Notes under the pieces: model-generated
The model's database searches: none
What the model was told of the DNA's origin: nothing
The model's input: the letters and a program-made list of their open reading frames with translations, nothing else
Part shown: positions 1 to 5,332 of the stretch, one piece after another
Layout of the letters: each line of letters begins with the position of its first letter
How positions within the stretch are numbered: the first letter of the stretch is position 1
Program-made: the position numbers and the translations under genes
Origin: Veillonellaceae bacterium
Lineage (GTDB): Bacteria; Bacillota_C; Negativicutes; Veillonellales; Veillonellaceae
Assembly: GCA_902834965.1 (NCBI GenBank)
Contig: CADFKY010000049.1
Location: forward strand, 1-7,206
Direction: 5' to 3'
DNA length: 7,206 nucleotides

Positions 1-5
1 TTTGA

Positions 6-13
6 AGAGGAGG
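6..13 (+). promoter_or_regulatory. Shine-Dalgarno site of the MetH reactivation gene
   Basis: AGAGGAGG lies 7 bases before the ATG at 21, a near-perfect match to the 16S rRNA 3' end. It fixes the start codon of the first gene. Only 20 bases precede the gene in this window, so its promoter and any SAM or cobalamin riboswitch upstream cannot be seen. Confidence 0.85.
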
Positions 14-20
14 CGTTTCC

Positions 21-788
21 ATGCCCATCTATAACGGAATGCTTCCTGCCATCGATAAAGCAGAAGTAAAACGATACGCAGGACTTCGTCACGCTGAGGA
101 TTTCCCACAAAATTATGTTGACGAAGCATGTAAGGAAATCCAATTATTGGCTACACCTAAGGGTGTATATCAAGAATATGATTACGATGCAGAAACAAAG
201 ACTATTTTAAGTAATCCACCCCTAAAAATTGAAGGGTCTATTATCGAAAAACACTTAGAAAAATCTACTAAGGTATACGTGTTAGGCGTAACAGTAGGTG
301 AAGATGTAGAAATTCGTAGTGAGCAGTTATTTAAACAAGGTAACTATACGGTGGGTTTATTACTTGATGCAGCTGCTACAACTGCAGTAGAGCAGGTAGC
401 TGATCAGGTAAACGAAGTAATCAATACGATTGCTAAAAAACAGGGGTATAAGCCAACATGGCGTTTTAGTCCTGGTTATGGCAATTGGCCACTAGAGATT
501 CAACCTGAATTAGCTAAAATTATTAAAACCGAGCTAATCGGTTTACAAGTTACAGAGAATTATTTATTGTTCCCACGTAAATCTGTAACAGCTATTATTG
601 GTTTAATGCCTGCAAATGAAGATATTAAAACTAAACGAGGCTGTACATCTTGTTCACAACAAAACTGTGCATCTCGAAAATTACCAGAGAAAGCAACAGT
701 CAACACCCAAGATGGGAGAGAAGAGGAAGGTAGTAAAACTACTGCCGACATTTCTGGTATTGCCATGAAGGGGCAACCAATACAATAG
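21..788 (+). CDS. Stand-alone cobalamin-dependent methionine synthase reactivation protein
   Basis: Predicted cytosolic 255-residue protein equivalent to the C-terminal reactivation domain of full-length MetH. That domain binds S-adenosylmethionine and supports reductive remethylation of cob(II)alamin formed when MetH is accidentally oxidised. Seen: RFSPGYG at residues 148-154, matching the family's RxxxGY SAM-binding signature, then PLEIQ (157-161), and FPRKSVTAIIGLMP (184-197), another strongly conserved block. After the domain comes a cysteine cluster, C208-x2-C211-x4-C216, followed by a polar, probably disordered tail of about 37 residues rich in K, E, T and G. The start is set by the strong Shine-Dalgarno at 6-13. 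It lies 47 bp before metH on the same strand; that metH ends after its B12 domain, so the two polypeptides should act as a split enzyme. The electron donor is not encoded here. Family assignment is firm; the partner assignment is inferred from gene order and from the missing domain in MetH. Confidence 0.9.
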   Translation: MPIYNGMLPAIDKAEVKRYAGLRHAEDFPQNYVDEACKEIQLLATPKGVYQEYDYDAETKTILSNPPLKIEGSIIEKHLEKSTKVYVLGVTVGEDVEIRSEQLFKQGNYTVGLLLDAAATTAVEQVADQVNEVINTIAKKQGYKPTWRFSPGYGNWPLEIQPELAKIIKTELIGLQVTENYLLFPRKSVTAIIGLMPANEDIKTKRGCTSCSQQNCASRKLPEKATVNTQDGREEEGSKTTADISGIAMKGQPIQ

Positions 789-804
789 TGTTTCACGTGA
801 AACA
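789..804. promoter_or_regulatory. parS: parS centromere site (ParB/Spo0J binding)
   Basis: TGTTTCACGTGAAACA is a perfect 16-bp palindrome and fits the conserved bacterial parS consensus TGTTNCACGTGAAACA at every position. ParB (Spo0J) binds such sites, loads as a clamp that slides along flanking DNA, and works with ParA (Soj) and SMC to segregate and organise origin regions. The site begins on the base after the stop codon of the reactivation gene and ends 31 bp before metH. Its location fits known parS distribution, since mnmG and rsmG in the same window are typical origin neighbours. Transcribed, the palindrome can also fold into a 6-bp stem with a 4-base loop. No second good match was seen in the window. 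That it is bound in vivo is inferred from sequence only. Confidence 0.92.
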
Positions 805-821
805 TTGTAATTTAGGATGTT

Positions 822-829
822 AAAGGAAG
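822..829 (+). promoter_or_regulatory. Shine-Dalgarno site that decides the metH start
   Basis: AAAGGAAG sits only 2 bases (counted from AGGA) before an ATG at 830 but 8 bases before a second in-frame ATG at 836. Normal spacing favours the start at 836, which removes Met-Phe from the longer reading. Confidence 0.65.
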
Positions 830-835
830 ATGTTT

Positions 836-3271
836 ATGTATATATTTGACGGTGCTATGGGCACAATGCTTCAAGCGGCAGGCTTAGAAGAAGGCTATTG
901 TCCAGAGCTATTTAATATTGAAAGACCAGAAGTAGTAAAGGATATTCATGCTCAATACTTACAACATGGCAGTGATGTAATCACTACCAATACATTCGGT
1001 GCTTGTGGTCTTAAATTAGAAGATTATGATTTACAGGATCGCGTAAGAGAAATCAATATTGCAGCTGTGAAGGTAGCAAAAGAAGCCATTGCAGAGACTA
1101 AACCAACTGCTCGTGTAGCAGGTTCTATGGGACCTACAGGTCGTTTTTTACAACCATTAGGCAATATGAGCTTTGACTCCATTTATGATACATATCGTGA
1201 ACAAGCCGAAGCATTAATCGAAGGTGGCGTTGATTTTATTATCATTGAAACTATCATCGACGTACAGGAAATGCGTGCCGCTTTATTAGCCTCTTTAGAT
1301 GCTCGTGAAGCAGCAGGGAAGACAAAAGATGATGTACAAATCATCTGTCAATTTTCTTTTAGTGAAGACGGTCGTACTATTACAGGTACACCACCAGCAG
1401 TAGCAACTACTATCGTAGAAGCTATAGGGGCTGATATCATTGGTATCAACTGTTCCCTTGGACCTGAACAAATTACACCACTTATCGAAGAGATTGCAAG
1501 CGTTACAAATTTACCAATAAGCTGTCAGCCAAATGCCGGTATGCCTCAATTAATAAATAAACAAACTGTATTCCCACTTTCAGCTGAAGAGATGGGGCCT
1601 TTGATGCTTCCAATTGTTGATGCTGGTGCAAGCTATGTTGGCGGCTGCTGTGGTACAACACCAGCTCATATTCAATCTATTTCCGATGCTGTGAAAGCTC
1701 ATACGCCAAAAGAACGCGCCCACATTGCACCTAAAACAATTATTACAAGCCGTACTAAACTTTTAGAGTTGGGCCATCATACAAAACCACTTATCATTGG
1801 CGAACGTATTAATCCAACTGGCCGTAAAGTCCTTGCTCAAGAATTGCGCGATGGTTCTTTCATTCGTGTAAAACGAGATGCCTTAGACCAAGTAGAGGCA
1901 GGTGCAGATATCCTCGATGTAAACATGGGCGTAGCTGGCATGGATCAATCGCCCTTAATGGAACGTGCCATTTTCGAGTTATCCATGCTCGTAGAAACAC
2001 CATTATCCATTGACACATTAGACCCAGTAGCTATGGAAATAGCTCTTAAAAACTATCCAGGTCGTGCCCTCATCAACTCTGTAAATGGGGAGGAGGAGTC
2101 TATTACGCACGTAATGCCTTTAGCTAAACGGTATGGTGCAGCATTGCTTTGCTTGCCAATCTGTAGTGGTGACTTACCTGAAAAAGCAGAAGATCGCGTT
2201 GCTTTAGCTGAAAGTATCGTAAATCGCGCTTACGGTTATGGTCTTCAACCACATGATTTATTACTCGATCCATTAGTATTAACACTTGCTAGTGGTGAAG
2301 ATAGTGCACGCCAAACATTGCGTACGCTACAGTTATATAAAGAAAAATTTGGCTTCCCAACAGTAATGGGCTTGTCCAATATCTCCTTCGGTATGCCTCA
2401 ACGTCCTTATTTGAACGGCCAATTCTTAACAATGGCCCTCGCATGTGGCTTAACAACACCGATTATGAATCCACTCAATTATCCAGCAAAAAAAGCATTT
2501 GTATCCAGTACTACCTTACTAGGCTGGGACCCAGGTTCTGCTGAATTTATTAAAGAATACGGCTATGAAGACGAAACTACCGCTCCTGGTAACACTGCTC
2601 CTAAAGGGCCAGATAAAAAATCCTTCGATAGTAATGATCCTTTAGCCAATATTCGCGCATGTGTAGAACAAGGCGAAAAAGAAGCTATCATTGATCTTGT
2701 AAAAAAAGCCTTAGCAGATGGTATCGATCCATTAGATCTTACGAAAAAAGGCTTATCTGAAGCGATGAACGTAGTGGGGGATAAGTTTGGTTCTGGTAAG
2801 TTATTCTTACCACAAGTAATGCTTGCTGCTGAAACAATGCAGGCTGCTTTCAACACCATTAAAGAAATTATTCCTGCTAGTGAAAGCTTAGATAAAGGCA
2901 CCGTTGTCGTAGCTACAGTTAAAGGCGACATTCACGATTTAGGTAAAAATATCGTAGCAGCATTGCTCGAAAACAATGGTTACAAAATCGTCGACCTTGG
3001 TAAGGACGTTGACCCAGAAGTTATCGTACAAGCCATTAAAGATAACAAGGCTGCCCTCGTTGGCATCTGTTCCTTGATGACGACTACCATGCCACAAATC
3101 GACAATACCATCGCTGCTATCCGTGCAGCAGGCCTTAAAACTAAGGTCATGGTTGGTGGCGCCGTAGTATCTCAAGACTACGCAGACCAAGCAGGCGCAG
3201 ATATCTACGCTAAAGACGGCATCGCTGCTGTTAACCACGCCAATGACTTCTTTGAAACACTAGAAAAATAA
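836..3271 (+). CDS. metH: Cobalamin-dependent methionine synthase lacking the reactivation domain
   Basis: Transfers the methyl group of 5-methyltetrahydrofolate to homocysteine through enzyme-bound cobalamin, giving methionine and THF. The protein has 811 residues from the preferred start (813 from the ATG at 830). Domains: homocysteine methyltransferase, about 1-290, with DGAMGTMLQ near the N-terminus and the zinc-ligand cysteines in GINCSLGP (C206) and GGCCGT (C271, C272); pterin-binding barrel, about 305-560, with GERINPTGRK, LDVNMGVAG, PLSIDT and INSVNGE; a low-complexity linker, about 576-600; cobalamin cap domain, about 601-685; B12-binding domain, about 687-811, with GDIHDLGKNIV containing the DxHxxG motif (cobalt-ligating H700) and a GG motif in VMVGGAVV. 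Full-length MetH of E. coli type is about 1,230 residues. This one stops cleanly after the B12 fold, with a normal stop, so it is not a broken gene. The missing domain is encoded just upstream, and metF follows 21 bp downstream, suggesting one operon. A methyl-corrinoid transferase of another pathway is unlikely because both substrate barrels are present. Confidence 0.96.
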   Translation: MYIFDGAMGTMLQAAGLEEGYCPELFNIERPEVVKDIHAQYLQHGSDVITTNTFGACGLKLEDYDLQDRVREINIAAVKVAKEAIAETKPTARVAGSMGPTGRFLQPLGNMSFDSIYDTYREQAEALIEGGVDFIIIETIIDVQEMRAALLASLDAREAAGKTKDDVQIICQFSFSEDGRTITGTPPAVATTIVEAIGADIIGINCSLGPEQITPLIEEIASVTNLPISCQPNAGMPQLINKQTVFPLSAEEMGPLMLPIVDAGASYVGGCCGTTPAHIQSISDAVKAHTPKERAHIAPKTIITSRTKLLELGHHTKPLIIGERINPTGRKVLAQELRDGSFIRVKRDALDQVEAGADILDVNMGVAGMDQSPLMERAIFELSMLVETPLSIDTLDPVAMEIALKNYPGRALINSVNGEEESITHVMPLAKRYGAALLCLPICSGDLPEKAEDRVALAESIVNRAYGYGLQPHDLLLDPLVLTLASGEDSARQTLRTLQLYKEKFGFPTVMGLSNISFGMPQRPYLNGQFLTMALACGLTTPIMNPLNYPAKKAFVSSTTLLGWDPGSAEFIKEYGYEDETTAPGNTAPKGPDKKSFDSNDPLANIRACVEQGEKEAIIDLVKKALADGIDPLDLTKKGLSEAMNVVGDKFGSGKLFLPQVMLAAETMQAAFNTIKEIIPASESLDKGTVVVATVKGDIHDLGKNIVAALLENNGYKIVDLGKDVDPEVIVQAIKDNKAALVGICSLMTTTMPQIDNTIAAIRAAGLKTKVMVGGAVVSQDYADQAGADIYAKDGIAAVNHANDFFETLEK

Positions 3272-3282
3272 TGTATAGTAAC

Positions 3283-3287
3283 GAGGT
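3283..3287 (+). promoter_or_regulatory. Shine-Dalgarno site that decides the metF start
   Basis: GAGGT stands 2 bases before an ATG at 3290 and 5 bases before the adjacent in-frame ATG at 3293. The second spacing is the more usual, so translation probably begins at 3293; the difference is one methionine. The site lies within the 21-bp gap after the metH stop codon. Confidence 0.6.
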
Positions 3288-3292
3288 ACATG

Positions 3293-4150
3293 ATGACATT
3301 ACGAGAAAAACATCAACAAGGGCAGTTCACCATTACTGTTGAATTAGATCCTCCTAAAAGCAGTTCTGCAGAAAAGACCTTCGAACAAGCAGCCCGTTTG
3401 AAAGGGAAGGTGGATGCTATCAACATCGCTGATAGCCCTATGTCCAAAATGCGCATGAGCCCAATTTCTCTTTCTTATTTGTTACAACATAACAAAGAAA
3501 TTGAAACTATTTTCCACCTTACATGCCGCGACCGTAATATTATCGGATTGCAATCTGAATTACTCGGTGCAGCAGCGTTGGGCGTGCATAATATTTTAAC
3601 CCTCACTGGTGATAAACCAGATAATGGGGACCATCCATTTGCACAATCCGTATTTGAAGTCGACTGTATGGGACTACTCAATATCGCTAAGACATTAAAT
3701 GCAGGCAAAGACCTTGCAGGTAATGACCTAGACACACCTACAAACTTCTACATCGGTGCAACTGGTAATCCTGGTGCTCCAGATTTAGAGATTGAACGCC
3801 AAAAATTAGCTGCTAAAATTAAAAATGGCGCTCACTTTGTACAAACACAACCAATTTACGATTTAGAACAGGCAAAACGCTACATTGACAAGATGTCTGA
3901 ATTCGATGTGCCTATCATGCTCGGTTTGATTCCACTTAAAAGCTTTAAAATGGCTACATACCTCCATGAAAAAGTGCCTGGAATCAATCTTACTCAAGAA
4001 ATCTTGGACCGCATGGAAAAAGGTGGTAAAGAAGCGGGTACAGAAATTGCGATTGAAACACTTGAACAAATCAAGAAAATTGCAGCAGGCGTACATATTA
4101 TGCCTTTAAATGATATCGATACAACGTTACATATTATTGACCACATATAA
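3293..4150 (+). CDS. metF: 5,10-Methylenetetrahydrofolate reductase
   Basis: Cytosolic FAD enzyme that reduces 5,10-methylene-THF to 5-methyl-THF, the methyl donor consumed by MetH. The 285 residues (286 if the ATG at 3290 is used) match the usual length of a single-domain bacterial enzyme of about 290. Seen: TVELDPPKS (about 15-23), the position of the conserved acidic residue in the family's FEFxPP motif; HLTCRDRN (75-82); LTLTGDKP (102-109), the conserved LxGD block; FVQTQPIYD (182-190), with the family glutamine; and MLGLIPLKS (209-217). The ELDPPK form of the first motif, rather than the E. coli FEFFPP form, resembles the reductase half of bifunctional homocysteine methyltransferase/MTHFR proteins of the B. 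subtilis YitJ type; this is from memory, not from a search. It closes the presumed met operon, and a hairpin follows 18 bp after its stop. The electron donor is unknown, and no MetV-like partner gene is present in the window. Confidence 0.94.
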   Translation: MTLREKHQQGQFTITVELDPPKSSSAEKTFEQAARLKGKVDAINIADSPMSKMRMSPISLSYLLQHNKEIETIFHLTCRDRNIIGLQSELLGAAALGVHNILTLTGDKPDNGDHPFAQSVFEVDCMGLLNIAKTLNAGKDLAGNDLDTPTNFYIGATGNPGAPDLEIERQKLAAKIKNGAHFVQTQPIYDLEQAKRYIDKMSEFDVPIMLGLIPLKSFKMATYLHEKVPGINLTQEILDRMEKGGKEAGTEIAIETLEQIKKIAAGVHIMPLNDIDTTLHIIDHI

Positions 4151-4167
4151 GTCATTTTAATGTTTGC

Positions 4168-4241
4168 ATAGAATACCTTTCCCACGGACTCCAAAGCGAG
4201 CTAAGTCGTCCTTAGGGAAAGGTATTCTATTTTCATTTAAA
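4168..4241 (+). terminator. Hairpin terminator after metF
   Basis: Perfect 16-bp inverted repeat: ATAGAATACCTTTCCC at 4168-4183 pairs with GGGAAAGGTATTCTAT at 4215-4230. The T-rich stretch TTTCATTT follows. The 31-base loop is itself able to pair, GACT at 4187-4190 with AGTC at 4204-4207. Its place 18 bp after the metF stop supports a role as operon terminator or 3'-end-stabilising structure. The loop is long and the T-tract is interrupted for a classical intrinsic terminator, so efficiency is uncertain. Confidence 0.7.
4186..4222 (+). repeat. Short intergenic element, copy 1
   Basis: Contains CGAGCTAAGTC (4197-4207), repeated exactly at 4330-4340. By ungapped alignment by eye, 4197-4222 matches 4330-4355 at 20 of 26 positions, and about 26 of 37 over the whole interval. 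This copy fills the loop and right-arm start of the hairpin after metF. Two copies this close, both beside hairpins, suggest a dispersed repeat or duplicated 3' element; a genome-wide count was not possible. Confidence 0.5.
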
Positions 4242-4318
4242 CTAATTTATCCTATATCAAAATAATTCCTCCATAAAATGTTGTTGTAAACGATATCATT
4301 TAATAGGTAGTGGGGAGG

Positions 4319-4355
4319 GGGATAAAAAACGAGCTAAGTCATTCCTAATGAAAAG
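4319..4355 (+). repeat. Short intergenic element, copy 2
   Basis: Second copy of the element, 133 bp downstream of the first in the same orientation, sharing CGAGCTAAGTC at 4330-4340. It abuts the left arm of the bidirectional hairpin at 4357-4391. The flanking arms of copy 1 are not conserved here, so it may be a decayed copy. Confidence 0.45.
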
Positions 4356-4356
4356 G

Positions 4357-4393
4357 AAAGAGGATGCAAATATAAGGTTTGCATCCTCTTTTT
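4357..4393. terminator. Bidirectional terminator between metF and rsmG
   Basis: A 14-bp perfect stem, AAAGAGGATGCAAA (4357-4370) with TTTGCATCCTCTTT (4378-4391), around a 7-base loop. On the + strand the right arm runs into TTTTT (4389-4393). On the - strand the stem is followed by TCCTTTTCATTA-like T-rich sequence. It lies 65 bp beyond the rsmG stop codon and between two convergent genes, so it probably ends rsmG transcription and catches read-through from metF. Confidence 0.85.
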
Positions 4394-4455
4394 GTACTTG
4401 TTTTGTATTGTATTACTAGTTTTATTAAGTTTCACACGGTATGTACTAGTAAAAA

Positions 4456-5208
4456 TCATACTAATGGTTTGTCTTTGATTTCTTTTGGTTTTCGTGGATA
4501 TTGTTTTGGTGTTTTTCCAATTTTCTTTATATACACGATTGCTCGTTTATCCTCTAAGGTTGGTAATGCAACGGTTCTTACTTCTTCGATAGTAGCTTTT
4601 AGTGTGCTAAGGGCTTTATTAGATTCTTTAACTTCTTCTTCGTATATAGCGCCTTTTAGAGCAACGACGTAGCCACCTTCTTTTACGTATGGCACAGTCC
4701 ATTCTAAAAGAATCGGCAAGCGTGCCACGGCACGGCTCGTAGCAATATCAAAGCTTTCACGATAATCTTGGTGACTCAAATCCTCCGCACGTCCGTGTAA
4801 GGTAGTACAGTTCGTCAGTTTTAGTTTATCTATAACCGATTCCAAAAAGGTAAGCCGCTTTTTCAAAGAATCAAACAGGGTAACCTTGAGGCTACGGTCA
4901 TAGATAGCCAATGGAATACCAGGGAAACCTGCACCGGTACCAACATCGATAATCATCATGCCAGATTTGATAATTTCAGAATCATAACAGGAGAGGGAGT
5001 CAATCATATGCTTAACCACGACCTCTTTCATGTCTGTGATACCCGTTAAATTGAGATATTTATTTGTTTCAATCATATGCGCATAATACATGTAAAAGTC
5101 TTTGGCTTGCTCTTCCGTACAAGGCAAGCCAAAACGGCTCATTTGCTCCATCATGTACGAAACAAATTCAGACTGAGGTGCTATAGGCACATCGTATTTT
5201 TCTTTCAT
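4456..5208 (-). CDS. rsmG: 16S rRNA (guanine-527-N7) methyltransferase RsmG (GidB)
   Basis: SAM-dependent methyltransferase that forms 7-methylguanosine at position 527 of 16S rRNA in the small subunit. In other bacteria its loss gives low-level streptomycin resistance. It has 250 residues, close to the 205-250 of the family. Seen: YLNLTGI (51-57) and KHMIDSL (66-72), typical of the N-terminal part; the SAM-binding glycine motif DVGTGAGFPGIPLAI (88-102); LFDSLKKR (111-118), with the acidic residue that usually contacts the SAM ribose; HGRAEDL (138-144); and TSRAVARLP (157-165), ending in a lysine-rich tail. Start ATG at 5208 has AGGAG 5 bases upstream. It follows mnmG on the same strand after 124 bp and converges on metF. 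In many Firmicutes parA/parB-type genes follow gidB; here they do not. The hairpin at 4357-4391 probably terminates it. Confidence 0.97.
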   Translation of the reverse strand: MKEKYDVPIAPQSEFVSYMMEQMSRFGLPCTEEQAKDFYMYYAHMIETNKYLNLTGITDMKEVVVKHMIDSLSCYDSEIIKSGMMIIDVGTGAGFPGIPLAIYDRSLKVTLFDSLKKRLTFLESVIDKLKLTNCTTLHGRAEDLSHQDYRESFDIATSRAVARLPILLEWTVPYVKEGGYVVALKGAIYEEEVKESNKALSTLKATIEEVRTVALPTLEDKRAIVYIKKIGKTPKQYPRKPKEIKDKPLV

Positions 5209-5213
5209 AAGTA

Positions 5214-5218
5214 CTCCT
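5214..5218 (-). promoter_or_regulatory. Shine-Dalgarno site of rsmG
   Basis: On the - strand AGGAG lies 5 bases before the ATG at 5208, supporting that start and separate translation initiation rather than coupling to mnmG. Confidence 0.8.
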
Positions 5219-5250
5219 AATGAATTGTCTAATATGTATATGACAATAAG

Positions 5251-5296
5251 ATTTGTAGGAAATATCTTTTAAAATCTGTAAGAAATATCTTCTAAA
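5251..5296. repeat. 23-bp imperfect tandem repeat upstream of rsmG
   Basis: Two adjacent units, 5251-5273 and 5274-5296, match at 20 of 23 positions; each contains GAAATATCTT on the + strand. They occupy most of the AT-rich gap between mnmG and rsmG, 43 to 88 bp upstream of the rsmG start. The second unit contains a small dyad, AGAA-N5-TTCT, at 5281-5293. This spacing would suit a two-site operator or a duplicated promoter segment, but no clear -35/-10 pair was found, so function is open. Confidence 0.6.
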
Positions 5297-5303
5297 AAGT
5301 TCA

Positions 5304-5327
5304 TATAAAATGCATGTTTTTACATGC
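5304..5327 (-). terminator. Possible weak terminator or attenuator after mnmG
   Basis: Read on the - strand, GCATGT-AAAA-ACATGC (5327-5312) forms a 6-bp stem with a 4-base loop, starting 6 bp after the mnmG stop and followed by ATTTTATAT. The stem is short and half AT, so it may allow partial read-through into rsmG. Confidence 0.4.
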
Positions 5328-5332
5328 TATTT

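Larger units (their letters stand above)
4151..4455. other. Convergent intergenic region between metF and rsmG
   Basis: This 305-bp gap separates the + strand met cluster from the - strand rsmG. It contains two hairpins (4168-4230 and 4357-4391) and two related short elements (4186-4222 and 4319-4355). The AT-rich part between them, about 4231-4318, has no convincing reading frame. It holds an imperfect 16-bp palindrome at 4287-4302 centred on GATATC, and a G-rich run at 4311-4321 that looks like a ribosome binding site but has no usable start codon after it. I see no tRNA or clear promoter. A small untranslated RNA cannot be excluded. Confidence 0.7.

Noticed and set aside
560..805. Minus-strand reading frame of 81 codons whose first codons (MFHVKH) are the parS palindrome
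   Set aside because: It lies inside the reactivation gene in antisense, has no Shine-Dalgarno and matches no family; its start is just the translated parS.
830..835. metH start two codons earlier, at 830
   Set aside because: The Shine-Dalgarno would be only 2 bases from this ATG; the ATG at 836 has normal spacing. The difference does not affect function.
2563..3238. Minus-strand reading frames opposite the cap and B12 domains of metH
   Set aside because: They are antisense to strongly conserved coding sequence and show no recognisable domain or ribosome binding site.
4287..4302. Imperfect palindrome centred on GATATC in the metF-rsmG gap
   Set aside because: It is short, AT-rich and has one mismatched pair, with no promoter nearby to make it an operator; chance is a sufficient explanation.
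4311..4361. Possible small gene after the G-rich run (a GTG start giving about 12 codons)
   Set aside because: No start codon at proper spacing from the G-rich run and no coding character.
4379..4672. Plus-strand reading frame of 97 codons with hydrophobic stretches
   Set aside because: It begins inside the terminator stem and mostly overlaps rsmG in antisense; rsmG is unmistakable, and the hydrophobic look is an antisense artefact.
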